In this document: positions 48,301 to 59,732 of the stretch, in pieces
Layout of the letters: each line of letters opens with the position of its first letter
Position numbering within the stretch: the first letter of the stretch is position 1
Source of the DNA: Haliclystus octoradiatus
Taxonomy: Eukaryota; Cnidaria; Staurozoa; Stauromedusae; Haliclystidae
Reading direction: 5' to 3'
NCBI GenBank assembly: GCA_916610825.1
Contig: OU744448.1
Span: 8,480,650-8,544,649, forward strand
DNA length: 64,000 bases
Notes under the pieces: generated by a model
The model's database searches: none
The model's input: the letters and a program-made list of their open reading frames with translations, nothing else
Told to the model about the DNA's origin: nothing
Made by a program: the position numbers and the translations under genes

Positions 48301-51300
48301 TTTGTGTATTCTATAAGCCAGGATCATTACAAGAGAACAAAAAATTGGAAGTGGAAAGAACAATTTTTCTTTCCAGATTCTCCTGCATATTTCACAGAAG
48401 GACTATACAAAAAACATGAAGCGCAGACTATAATAGGTAAGATAAAACAGAGGCGGGCAAAAACAACTGAAAAGATAAGCAAAGTGAATTTTTATCAAAA
48501 TCTGAAAATTTACTGATCAAAAATTGTCTTTGTCAAAGGCATATGAACTAAAACTCAACATGAGTACAAATTCATTTATGACATCTATGCCACTTGATTC
48601 ATATACATTATGTAATTTTCTACTCCTGCCCCTGCGAAAAAAGTCTATGAGTTCATGAACGTGAAATTGCCCAAAAGTTCATGAAGTGTTCATGAACTCT
48701 TTGTGACTGTTCATGAACTGTTCATGAAGTGTTCATGAACCCACAAAAAATGTTCATGAACTCATGGCTATTTTCCGCAGGGGTGATCCTGATAGCAATG
48801 ATAATTTTCAGTAGACAACAACGATAAGTATATAGATATAGGTTGTAATTTTTACCTGATGGTGGATAGATAACTGAATATTCTGGCACGCCAAGTTTGC
48901 CTACATAAAAATTGATTCATATTTTATCATATAATCATCAGTGGTATACAGGGTTTTCTGACACTGAGGAAAGCAGTATTCAAAAAAGTACACATTACAA
49001 ATATAAAAATATTAAAGTTATTATTTATAATTATTACTTATAATCCAAGCATCACATTCAATTGTATAATATAATCCAGATTATAGATATGTTTGACAAT
49101 GTTTCAGCATCTGTCTGTTGTATTTATTATTTATATAATTAATTATAATTACATTTCAGATGTAAAAATAGCATGTTATTATTACAAGTGAAAATAACAC
49201 TTTTAACCAATCAGTGAACTCCATTTTTGCTGTGGCAACCACTTTCTTTTGTTAATTTTATTTAAATTCAGAATGTTTCAGAGTTGCAAATTGCAAGTTT
49301 AAAATGTTGGAAAGGTTTTTCGGACAGGATTATATATATATGATTATTGCTTCGGATCAGATTCAGATCACTATCGCATTCGTACCCGTAATCAATTTTC
49401 TGTAAATCCGATTCGACGCATACCTGTACCGTGGATTGATGGACAATGGTATTATGGTTACAATAAGGTATACAATAGCTGTTGACTTTGCATCATTTTG
49501 TGAACACATTTATTTGTAACACTCTAAATAAAATAAAATAACATTTTTGTAAATATCTATTCTACTTGAGCATTTGACAGATAGATGCTGAAACATTGTG
49601 AAACATATCTATGGTCTGGATTATATTATACAATTGAATATGATGCCTGCATTATATCATTCTCAAATTGCTCCTACAACTGACAGGCGGTCTAAGCAAC
49701 AACCATTTTATTGAACCCTTTGAGGTTGAGTCTGCAGTTACAAGAAATGTAACTGAAATTTTTTCATCAATCAATGCTTTAACTGTCTGATGAACGCAAA
49801 GTAAACGCGTGAAACTCCGTTTGTAAATGCTTTTGCATCATCTTTGTGTCTATTCAATCAATGCTTTATGAATTCCCCACGTTCAGACTACAATCAAACC
49901 TGTTATAACGGTCACCTCTAAACTGCGGCCATCTGACTATAATGGTCACTCTTGAAATGTCTAAAATTGTATTTTCTATTGAATCAAACCTGTATATAAA
50001 GGCCACCTGTCTATAACGGTCAACTTATCTACCTCTAGTAGCTGGCTGTTATATACATGTTTCACTGTATCAGAAGGTGCACATTACATAATAGCAACTT
50101 ACCCCGGACATATGATTTGGGTGGTTGAGCAGTTGATGATTGTAACTTGGATTGAATAGCAGTATCACGACAGAACATTAATAAGATCTAAAACATTTAA
50201 AACGTAAGTAATCAGCAATGAAAATAAAGAATTCTTAGGAAGGTAGTGTTCCAAGGACATGTTTTAGTATAGATAACGTACACACCTCTGCATATGAATC
50301 AACATGACTAACAGGTGCAATTGATCACAAGCAAACATTTGGCATTGGAACTCGTTCGAATTCCTCATTGGTGCATTCATGTAGTATTTGTCTTTAAATG
50401 TGTTTATACCCCCTAATAACCAAGCACTTGTGCTTACGAGGTGACTATCAGTTATTGTGTAGTTAATTGAAAACGGATAATGTTAATTTGTTTATGGAAG
50501 AATTCTTGTTCGATGACAACTGCTGTTTGATAACAAGCCATTGAACCCCTAGATCATTCGAGGGGTGCAAGTCTCAAAAGCATAATTAGTAACTTTCACT
50601 TTAATAATTAGTAAGTGATAATTAATACCTCATAGAGACGATCTTCAAAGACAAAGAATGAATCATCATTTGACGTTGTCAATCTAATATCCTTGAATGT
50701 AAACAAAGTTAATTAAAACCTGAAATTATCAAGTCAACTAAATAATGAACTGAATAAAGATCTAAAAGTTGTAGTGGTAAAATTTAAATCAAACCTGAAA
50801 AATTCAAGATCAAAATCTCGTACAATTCGAATCATCCGGTTTCAAATCACAACGTAACGTATCCTGATTTTCATTTTTGTTTTCTACTTTCTGCATAAAA
50901 TGTGTATTTTGAATTTTTGGCTACATTTTGCCGTTTTCTCAAACAATTAAGTTGCATCATTGACTTTATTTGGTGTGGGATCTTGACAAATCAACAAGTT
51001 TGTGTGATTTTTATTATACTTGTATTTAGTAAATCCTATAGATTACTTACAACCAGATTAGTTTGATGAACTACAGTATAATATGGTAAAGAAGTCACAT
51101 TTAACTACATCAATATGAAATTAGTGTAGATCTTCAGTTTGTTAGGTGTCTGGTTGAGACAGGTTTGACTGTATAGGGAATCAAAGCAGGTCGAAGATAA
51201 GCGGGAATTCCACATAATCAGGTTACATTAAATAAAAATATGTTGGCATTTGTGTAATTTAGAAATTTCGGCATTCCATACCTTTATAATCAAGTGATCA

Positions 51301-54300
51301 ACAAGAAGATCATAATCGCAAACAGCATTCTTCAGTTTATTAATATACTGCTGGCTCTACAAAGAAAGATGACAAAACTACAATAAGAAAATAATACAGA
51401 TGTAGGTTAAACAATAATAATTGAGTAAAGCAAAGAGCGGGAATGGATTTTGAACATTATTATGAGCAAAATATGGGAATTTTACGTTAAAAGAAGAGAT
51501 TACATATCGGATGGGTACGTGTGTTGCAGAGCTTTTTCGCATGACGGTTGCCTTATAGGGAAGTGTGCTCCTCGTGGTGTGAATGATGCCAATGTCAAAG
51601 GTAAGAAGTTATTGGTTTAATTCCTATTCACAATCCCTAGCAACAGTACGCTTCTTTGCTAATTCGCTACTTACACTATAGTAGTGTAAATTAATGTGCC
51701 TCAATTGACAAAACACAGTCAGGATGCTGATATTAATTCCCCTCCAATCCGTCTCAAAATGACATTTGTATATTGATTGTTTTAACTCTACAATGTTATT
51801 AATTAATATTTTTCCACTGATTACCAGTGTGACTGGTGCTTGGGATGGTGACAGGATCGCATTAGTGATGAAGTCACAGGTGGTGATTAGCTCAGTTGGC
51901 AGAGCAACCGAACTTCAGATCGTGTCATATCTGATCGACTGTGGTTCAAATCCCCCTGAGGTCAACTCAGCATTGACTTTATCTGTAACATCAAATGAGT
52001 ACCATCTAAGGATGGCGGATGGAATGGTTCAGAAGGAATTGCATTGTGAGTAGCTGCGGCGCATCGTTGCGCATTGACAATCAAGGCCTATCTGCCATGA
52101 AATCTGTTGAAATTGATCTGCAGTGTCGCGGCTGAGATCTAAGGAGCGTTTAACATCATTGCTCTTAGCGAAAAGAGCCACTCCTCTAGAAATAGAGGAG
52201 TGGTACGGGTGCCTTCGGTAGGGCGACACCGTCCATATTACTTTACTACAGGATCGCAACCTGGTATAACACAAACCTTAATTATATTCCTCCACCCATC
52301 CGAGCATCTAACGCCAAAACGCATCAATAAAGATGAGTTTTGAGCGATTGCTGTTGATTTTTGTTATCAAAGTCAATATTTGTTTGATTACACTCACATG
52401 CGTCAGATTATCAATACCAAGTACTATTTTCCACAACACAGCTCTCTTTCCACTGGGACAACCATGCTTTGTGTACTCTCTAGCTGTGACATTACACCCA
52501 CTTGCAATCACTTCAAAGACACAGTTCACAAATCATTAAAATTTCAAATTCAAAATTTTATGCATTAACTAGTTTTCCTAGGTGCCTAGTTTACGCTACA
52601 AAATGCTTTTGACAAATGGATGAGTCTTTTTTAAGGTACTGTATAAACATTCGAAAATGTGATCCATAACGAGTGAGAGTGATATAATCACAGCAGCTAT
52701 TGACCATTTGTTCACAACAGCAGATTTCCTAAAATGTGCTATTTTATGATTTTATAGGTCGCCAATGGATAGCTGATAGCTATTGTGATCATATCGCTCT
52801 TATTCGTTGCTATTGACAAAAATTAGACATATTAACATCTCATATTTCTGTTTTTTTTTTTGTTTCAAGATTTGAAAAAGCACCTTTTCAAACGCTTATT
52901 TTTCAAACTCTAATTTACTTCAGTCCCTCTCGATTTTAAATGGAAAACAAGGTCTACAATAAATAAAGATATACACAAACCTTTGTCTCCAAGCTTTTTC
53001 CATGTTACATTGAACTGATCTATGAATAAAAACATTGAATCAAATAAGACTGGTTATAGCTGGAGTGGAGTGAATACATTAGAATCAAGACTTCATGCGG
53101 TGGAACCTGTATCTAACAGTCTCACTAAACTTAACACTAGCCAGGTGAAATTTATATACAGGGTAAATGTAATATAAAAGTTTTACTTATATATTACTTA
53201 AGTAGTCACATGGTCACTACATAGATGTGAGTGTCACCGCATGTTGGACTGTATCTTAGCTATAATAGTCGTACAGTGAAACATGTATATAACGGCCAGC
53301 TAAGAGAGGTAGATAAATTGACCACTATAGACAGGTGGCCTTTATATACAGGTTTGATTCAATAGAAAATATTATTTTAGACATTGGAAGAGTGACCACT
53401 ATGACAGGTGGCCGCTGTATAGAGGTGACTGTTATAACAGGTTTGACTGTAATGTAATGATCTCAGTCTCAATAATCAGATCTGATCCTTGTATATTTTT
53501 GGACAAGAATTCACTGGATAACATCACTGATGCAGATTACCTATCCTCATCACTAAGTCATGGCAACAAGAATGAAGCATTCAGAATGATCATAACGTAC
53601 GTGAACTTGGGTACGGCATGTCAATCATATCACAAGTCTTGAACTCAGCAATTAAACATCTAAACTTGGAACTCTAAAAAATATAGAAGTTGAATGAAAA
53701 TTTGATGTATAACAATTATGCGACTGTGCAAGCAGCTGGACACTGACTGAATAGACTAGCAATCAGTTTTACAGCATTTTTTGAAACTGTAATATCGCAT
53801 ACCCTTAACAATGAATCTGAATAATAACAATGAATCTGAATAATAACATTTATACAGAACATCTGGTTAATTAAGCAAAGCATGTGAAGCAACCTGATGG
53901 AAATTTTGATTTGTAATTTGGGAATTTCTGTGGAATAATGGAATCCAATTGAATGATTTGGTAGGATACAGTGTTGCAGAAGTTGATCAGCCGAAAATTG
54001 AAGTCAATCCTCTGAACAATCATAAGGAATGTATGAAGTTTGCTTTATCAGTTTTCATAGTGTAATCTATAAGTATATGTCTGGTTGGCTTCTTTTATCA
54101 TTGCGCGGGGTTATCATGTTTACCTTTGCGAAAAAAGTTAAGAAGTTCATGAACAGTTCATGAAAATTTACTTAGTGTTTGTGAACAGTTCAAAAACAGT
54201 TCAGAAGAATTTGATTAGGTGAATGAGCAATTCAATAGTTTCTCTTGGGGTTTATGAACAGTTCACAAATTAGTTCATGAACCAGATCATGGATGTAAAG

Positions 54301-57300
54301 TTACCCAAATTTCCATGAAAACTTCATTGTTTCATTAAAGGGTTACCACATACTTGCCATGTTTGTATTCATATTTACTAAACGAGAAAATGTTGGGAGA
54401 CACGAGTGAAGCGCTAAAAAATCACGAGCTCCGAGCGAGTGATTTTTAGCTTCCCGAGTGTCTCCCAACATTTTCGAGTTTAGTAAATATGAATACAAAC
54501 ATTTGCAAGCATGTGGTAACCCTTTTCTAAAATAAAACAAATGTAGGAATCTCATTCGACGGCGAATTTTCAATTCATGAATTCACAATTTAAAATTCAA
54601 TTTCAATTCATAAACCAAGCATGAAGAGAATCCCACAACAAGATAGATTTTGTCGAATAAAGAAAGACATATACAAGAACGTCTGTAATATAAGTGGTAC
54701 AATAGTTCTTAAGCAAATTAATGCAGTAATTGTTATTTAAATTTTAGGTTTACCTTGAAACAGCATAGCCTATAATTGTCTTTCATTCTATGTTTTTGTT
54801 TTGCATGTTACACTATGGTTACACGACCAATAACTCATTTACCACGCTTTTCGATAAATGAAAACATCTTGAGCTAAATGTCGTTTTGTAAATCGTAGCC
54901 ATTATTGAGATATTTATTGGATTGTTATCAAAAAGTTATAAATTCTGTATTTTATCACAGATCATACTTTTTGAAGCTTGCGGTTTTTCCCGGTTTTCGG
55001 AGCCATGTTTTACCCTAGGATTTCATGGACGCTCTTTCGACCAATCAGATCGCAGAAAACCTTCGTGATATTTTAGAATGACTGTTCATGAAAAGCTCAT
55101 GGACATTGAGCAAGTTCATATTGAAGAACGATATTATTTAAGTAACTTTACTTCAAATCATCGAAGGTGGCATATATGACTGACACTCACCTCTTGTAGC
55201 ACATTGTGGGCTATTTTGAACTAACAATGATATGAAATTACAATTGATAATTACGGAAATGCCATGCGACGCAGGCACTCTTATCACTGAGCTATCAATA
55301 CCCAGATATAATACTTTTGATAGATCACTTGTATGTGTAGTCAAATGTTACATTTACCAGCTCTTCCTTGGTACTTGATTCCAAAGCGACATCAACACTG
55401 CATAAACTGAAAAGAGTGAATAAATATGTGTAAGTTGGTGATACGCTCTTTATTTAATGGATGGAAAGTCTGCCTTAAATCGAGTATGAAGGACCTAAGA
55501 TACCTCTTCTAGAGGGATTTCATAGAATAAAGCATGCATATATTTCCCTATTGTTGAATAAGATTCCTAGTAGAAAAGTTCATGAGTTCATGAACGTAAA
55601 ACTTCCCAAATGTCTTGGTTAATTTTGTTAGAATTTCGAATATCGTGTGCGTACTGTTTGTGAAGTAACAACTTGAAGGATTAATATTATTTAGAAAAGT
55701 AATGAGTAACTGTAACTGTAACTTTTCATGAACACTCCAGGAAATGTCCATGAAGCTCTTCATCAACTCATCAACTTTTTTCATAAGGAAATTTTTTGAC
55801 GTTCATATATATTCCCTTAACTTTTTATAACAGCAAATTATACAGCAAATACGACTAATCTATTATACAGCAACTGCATTACCACTATACTTACCTTTGT
55901 GAACTATCTTTTGATCGATTGGGATTTTTGACTGCTACAATAGTCTACAAATAAATAACACTGTAAATTTCAAACTTAACACAAGTTCCATTTTACAAAG
56001 AAATTACATTTTCTGATAGCACCAAATATTTCAAATTGGCATTGATTTTTTGATTGATCATTTATCCGCAAACCAGGTAAGCTTGCAGCTTTTTTTCACC
56101 GGGGTAATTGGTTAATTTTGTTAGAATTTCGAAGATCGTGTGCATACTGTTTGTGAAGTAACAACTTGAAGGATTAATATTATTTAGAAAAGTAATGGTA
56201 AGAGTAACTGTAACTGTAACTTAAACATCCCTAGTTAAATTCACAATACTTGTATATTAAATCATCTCACATCATAAAAGTCTGAAGACGAGTAGATAGG
56301 TCGTAGCAATTTCTTTTCTAAAAAACAAATTACAAAAATATCATGTATCTGCTTGGTTTAGGCAGTATTTAGAAGGACATTAAGCATCACCGGGTGTGTT
56401 TTATTTTCAAACGAGTGAGTATATAACAGTTTTGATGTTCAAATGTTGCATTTTATGCAATATGGGAGGGGTAAGAGGGACAAATAGCATTCAAATAGTA
56501 ACAAGAGCCTTCCGGAATCTTAAAACATTTGAATTGAATTGGTCTATAAATCATAAAATTATAAATTTTCTTGTGAATTTAATCTAGCGTTTCTGGCGTA
56601 GTATTCCGAGATCTCCACTTTTGTCGGACCATGTACAATAAAAATTTAAAAAATCCTGAGCCTCTGCAGAGAGTGATTTTAGCTTTTCTGTGACTCACGG
56701 CACCTTTTGCATCATTACAATTCCACATAGAATGTATTACTAAATTCCATACTGCATTTAAAAATCTAAATACATCAATTATTCAAACAGACAAACTAAG
56801 GCTCAGATAACCAATAAGTTTACTTAAACCAAATTGCATTTAAATAGGTAACACACTGTCTTAATAAAGTTTATGAATATTTTATGAACTGTATGAACTG
56901 ACATAACACTAGGAAAAGATTGATGGAGTGATTATCTTCATTTTTAGATATTGAATTCTCTCACACAGCCCTCAAATTAATAAAAATGAATTACTGTGCA
57001 GCATAATACAAACTAGAAAATAAATGCAAAATATTAATATGCACTTATAAGTAACAGTACCTTCATGATTATAAGTGGAACTGATTGACAATGAATTGAA
57101 AACATCTGCAAATATTGTTTTGTCCTTATGTGATCTCTAGAATTAAAGAAAATTACATCATGGTTAACTTTTTATTAGAAAATGCACACATGCAGATATC
57201 ATGGACCAAGGTCAATGTATTCATCTTGAACAGACGTCACGCGGCTTATGAATCATGGGACGCACAGAACTCATGGGAAAAAGTCATCCTACTCAATCAA

Positions 57301-59732
57301 ATAAATAAGAAAGGATTCGATCGTATAATTAACAACTTTGTGTGAAGCTCTGGTTGCATGTTTCGATCGGATTAACAAGTCATTATTCTTTACGAATTGG
57401 CACACTCTTGTTAAAATTACAGCAACAAAATCTCATCACAACATCACATGACTCTTAAGTCGTATCTGGTTGGTCTTTTGCAATTTGATAAATACGGGAT
57501 CATCTTTAGTAAGAAAGTTTCTCTAGCCGGTGTGCAGTGACTCTCACTTTCTTAAAGCAGAACATGAGGTACAGTAGATGCTCTTATCAACCCCTGCGAT
57601 GAACCTTCACAGACAGTTCATGAACAGTTCATGAACAGTCCATGGACAGTTCACGAAAAGTTGGGTCCATTTAACATTCATGAACTGTTCATGAACCCCT
57701 GAACTGTTTTTCGCAGGGGTATAAAAAACAAGCCTACATAGAATTATCCAAACCATTAGCATGTATATGATTAAGGTTTAACTAGAAGAGAAAAACCCTG
57801 CAAAATATTCTAGTAACTAGTGTTTTTCATATGCTTTAGAACTGATAGAAAAGGAAACCAGCTGATAGGAGAGCTTTCTCGCATCCGATAAAGACATCAG
57901 TATGTTTGATTTTAGGCATAGATCAAGCAATGGTTGGAAATGAAACCTATAGATTGATGCAACAGCCAGAATAAATAAAATACATGCATGTGATTCTGGT
58001 TTGGTTCAAAGAAGAGAAAAACCTCTGAAGATGTATTTTACAGTATTTATGAAATATCAATGTTGAAACGTCATCAGATAAAATTATATTGCGATTTTTT
58101 GTTGCTATCTTCTATAAATATTTTTGAAAAAACTTTCAATTATTAGATTTATATAAATGACAGAATACCAGAAATAATTAAAAATAAATCTCATTTAGTA
58201 TTGCTAATATTAGTACAGTAAAGACATTTTAGATTTATTATAAGCATATTAAAGGTTATTCTACTCCAACAGGCTGACTTGGAACTGGAGAACAGAGCAT
58301 ATCAAACAATCCTAACATTTTTTTTTAGTTAAATAAAATTTTTTACTGAGGTTAAACACTATCTTTGAATCCTGCTGCAAGCTCTCTGTTAAATGGCACA
58401 AAGTCTACTTGTAGACACCAATCTGCCTTGGTGCTGAATTGAGCACATGTAACAGCATGACCCCGTCAGTTCCTACTTCCTAGGACCCTAGATTAAGCCA
58501 GTTGTCAGTGCAGTTCAGGACTATGCCATTCTTTCTTTGCTTCATTGAGAGTCAATGAGGAATAGTTTAGGAGTTTATGCTTATCGAGTGGCTTGTTTGA
58601 TATGTGACTGTATGTTTGCTATGATCTGTTATGTCGAAGCCATTCACCTCAACAAATGATGTCAAGTTTGTATACACAATTGTTTGTTATGAACACAATT
58701 TTAATGTTGTTGTTGCTATCGTTGTCTGTTGATGTGGTTGATTTATATGCTGCTGATATTTTATGCTGTTCATTATTTACCTTTTCTCCTCCTTTCCCAT
58801 CCCTTGTTGGTTGGCAAAGGTAAGTATAACTAGGAATTCCACTCACTTAGCAGTGTGACTGGGGCTTGGTTGGTGGTGCCAGGTCTGCTATTGGTCAACT
58901 GGCTATTGCATTTTGCTGCCAACCTCCCACCAACCAATTCGAGATTTGCAATTTTCGAGATAAAGGTTTTAAAAACGTTTTAGTCTGTGAGGCAAGCTAA
59001 CCTATTTCCTGGTTCATGAACTGTCATGAGAAAAAATCATGAAAATTTGGTCATTTAATGTTCATGAACTGTTCATGAACAGTTCATGAACTCAATTAAT
59101 GTTTTCGAAGGGGAAAGAGAGGCTGGCTTAATAATTGAATTCTATTTCCATATGTTGATAGATAGATTTAATATTTTACTGCTTACCTTCCGAGAAAGTG
59201 GAAATGATAGCTCAGTACACATGCTGTTTACACTTTTCAAGATGCATTTATCCCAACTAACCTGAAAAGATAAAAAAAACACAAATTTGCAAATCAAGTA
59301 AGTAGAAAACAAAGACATAACCCCCCGTGAAAATGATCTACGAACGTTAAATGGTTCAATTTATGAAAACGTTTATGATAAACAGGCCATTTGAAGTTTA
59401 TGAACTGTTCCTAGACTGCTTATAAGGTGTTAATGACCTGCTTATGAATGTTTGTAAAGTTTGTGAACTTTTGGAAACACACAATTATTTTAGAACAATA
59501 ATTATTATCATTGTCAAAAGCACAGTTCACGAACTGTTCATGAACTGTTTAATAAGGTTAAATCAAAGATTTAATCTAAGTGTAACATGTGCGTATGTCC
59601 CAAAGGACTGGACGTGTCAAACAATTTTTTCGTTGTGACCTTGCTTGCTTGTTGCTTTTGAGAAGCTCTCAAACTTTGACTTTGCTCTTCACTATCCTCT
59701 CCAACATTTTGCAGATCTTGCATGTGGATATT
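42374..59732 (-). CDS. TBC1D19: TBC1D19-like TBC-domain protein, incomplete N terminus
   Basis: TBC proteins are usually Rab GTPase-activating proteins. Exons 5' to 3': 59640-59732 (left end certain), 59187-59261, 56271-56317, 55895-55944, 55358-55406, 52981-53014 (tentative), 51282-51356, 50629-50691, 50103-50187, 48856-48900, 47877-47909, 47128-47197, 46213-46252, 45986-46077, 44844-44904, 43620-43674, 42890-42960, 42374-42439. Landmarks matching remembered human TBC1D19 are SWDKCILKSVNSMCTELS, LTTSNDDSFFVFEDRLYE, VIPIHGFSLF, SPLCFVFHDCYDLYYTF, FGWLSFAFAGYLATDQ, VLYLWDRIIAYDSLE and AILKDISTIEILPLL. Where active TBC domains have the YxQ finger this protein reads PIHG, so catalysis by the dual-finger mechanism is doubtful. 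Exons covering parts around human residues 130-150 and 200-255, and the N terminus, were not located. Confidence 0.9.
43985..44345 (+). repeat. dispersed repeat with internal 3-copy ~64-bp tandem
   Basis: Words ttgaagtttgaccaattaat and cattaaaatatcaattt repeat three times (about 44140-44290). The outer parts match 15420-15640 and, at the left, the tail of SINE family 1. In a TBC1D19 intron. Confidence 0.75.
44515..44715. repeat. GTTCATGAAC-family repeat
   Basis: Repeated gttcatgaa/ttcatgaac words with gaaaacag spacers. Other members: about 17805-17920, 24250-24315, 45560-45640, 45890-45955, 48626-48785, 54120-54310, 55555-55790, 57591-57720, 58995-59115 and 59325-59555. The clearest copies have ends cccctgcgaaaaa ... 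ttttcgcagggg. Confidence 0.75.
45711..45815. repeat. small foldback
   Basis: tgtagatcagcgataaatca / aaaacagag is mirrored by ctctgttttttgaattattg / ctgatctaca. About 105 bp, in the TBC1D19 intron 44905-45985. Confidence 0.75.
46315..46507 (-). mobile_element. tRNA-derived SINE, family 1, reverse copy
   Basis: The minus strand reads gtagtgcagttgttagggcg (box A), gggttcaatcccgggtag (box B), gtcaggaagagggcatccg and ends aattacccggtttgtgg-like. Same family as 13683-13872. In a TBC1D19 intron. Confidence 0.8.
46629..46735 (+). pseudogene. inverted, splice-dead copy of a TBC1D19 exon
   Basis: On the plus strand, 46683-46734 reads ttttggatggttgtcatttg, catttgctggctat, ctggcaactgatca. This is a near-copy of TBC1D19 exon 44844-44904, which lies on the minus strand and encodes FGWLSFAFAGYLATDQ. 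About 50 bp of upstream intron (caattgcattgattcacttt) is copied as well. The acceptor AG has become CG, and the sequence after the donor is unrelated. The copy is about 1.8 kb from its source, in the next intron. Confidence 0.85.
47230..47502. repeat. 66-bp tandem repeat, four copies
   Basis: Unit aagtttttttagggtgttgt ... ccttggtgtatagtt, four nearly identical copies. 66 is a multiple of 3, so the minus strand is open for 112 codons with a 22-residue repeat (NYTPRPHLTFVMKFAYNT). It lies between TBC1D19 exons and shows no splice-site support as coding, so it is probably a minisatellite. Confidence 0.9.
48304..49468 (+). CDS. plus-strand exons inside TBC1D19 introns, unidentified small protein
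   Basis: Two exons in compatible phase. The first, about 48322-48436, reads DHYKRTKNWKWKEQFFFP then DSPAYFTEGLYKKHEAQT and ends at a gtaag donor. The second, 49367-49468, reads HYRIRTRNQFSVNPIRR then IPVPWIDGQWYYGYNK and ends at a gtata donor. They are basic and Trp/Tyr-rich like the small proteins at 35-42 kb. The start (perhaps ATG AGT GAG at 48164) and end are not resolved. The intron contains TBC1D19 exon 48856-48900 on the other strand. The second exon lies between the arms of an inverted-repeat element (49046-49650). Confidence 0.45.
48626..48785. mobile_element. GTTCATGAAC-family MITE with CCCCTGCG ends
   Basis: Starts cccctgcgaaaaaagtctat and ends ggctattttccgcaggggtg. The interior is almost wholly gttcatgaac/tgttcatgaa words, so it can fold on itself at many registers. 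No coding sequence. Confidence 0.8.
49046..49650. mobile_element. 600-bp inverted-repeat element
   Basis: The left arm (caattgtataatataatcca ... gtttgacaatgtttcagcat) is mirrored at 49578-49650 (atgctgaaacattgtgaaac ... ggattatattatacaattg). Arms of about 60-70 bp with a few mismatches. It contains the plus-strand candidate exon 49367-49468. Confidence 0.7.
49891..50067 (-). mobile_element. Tigger-like MITE copy, reverse
   Basis: CAATCAAACCTGTTATAACG at the left, atacatgtttcactg at the right, TA on both sides. In the TBC1D19 intron just downstream (transcript sense) of exon 50103-50187. Confidence 0.8.
51462..57345 (+). CDS. candidate plus-strand gene within TBC1D19 introns; weak NYN-RNase-like signature
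   Basis: Candidate exons: 51462-51600 (starts MSKIWEFYVKRRDYISDGY), 53467-53596 (IIRSDPCIFLDKNSL ... LSSSLSHGNKNEAF), possibly 56430-56470, and a terminal exon from 57141 or 57149 to 57345 (VNFLLENAHM ... VNVFILNRRHAAYESW ... stop). The first two join in phase; the last junction depends on which acceptor is used. The order LDxNS ... SHGNK, then a helix, then VxVFILNRR and a following helix recalls Regnase/N4BP1-type NYN ribonucleases (IDGSN ... SHG ... VFVPxxR). The resemblance is partial and from memory. If real, the gene overlaps TBC1D19 exons antisense. It could instead be chance frames. Confidence 0.35.
51880..52060 (+). mobile_element. tRNA-derived SINE, family 2, best copy
   Basis: Head: gtgattagctcagttggcag (box A) and gactgtggttcaaatccccc (box B), with a tRNA-like anticodon-arm region cttcagatcgtgtcatatct. 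Body: caactcagcattgactttat, catcaaatgagtacca. Preceded by a copy of the ccactgattaccagtgtgac repeat at 51815-51870. Confidence 0.85.
53275..53449 (+). mobile_element. Tigger-like MITE copy
   Basis: CAGTGAAACATGTATATAAC at the left, taacaggtttgactg at the right, TA duplications on both sides. It ends 17 bp before the candidate plus-strand exon 53467-53596, so it could supply part of that exon's acceptor region. Confidence 0.8.
54335..54532. mobile_element. foldback MITE with GGGTTACCACAT ends
   Basis: Arms of about 85 bp: gggttaccacatacttgcca ... tttagtaaa/aacgagaaaatgttgggag, mirrored to gcatgtggtaaccc. The loop is about 25 bp around agcgctaaaaaatcac. Strong cruciform or hairpin potential. 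In a TBC1D19 intron. Confidence 0.88.
57591..57720. mobile_element. GTTCATGAAC-family MITE with CCCCTGCG ends
   Basis: Starts cccctgcgatgaacc and ends ctgtttttcgcaggggt; body of repeated cagttcatgaacagt words. About 130 bp, in the TBC1D19 intron 56318-59186. Confidence 0.8.
57721..59186. other. TBC1D19 intron, no exon found
   Basis: Holds a copy of the agtgtgactggggcttgg repeat (about 58825-58930) and a GTTCATGAAC-family copy (58995-59115). A TBC1D19 exon coding for a short segment is expected between 56318 and 59186 but was not identified. Confidence 0.45.

Noticed and set aside
51880-51960. Possible genuine tRNA gene
   Set aside because: Boxes A and B are good, but the acceptor stem does not close and the same sequence continues into a shared SINE body found at 18.9 and 26.9 kb.
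58649-58846. Minus-strand frame ending in a gtaaat donor, considered as the missing TBC1D19 exon
   Set aside because: The donor region is part of a dispersed repeat found at several other sites, and the peptide does not match the expected segment.
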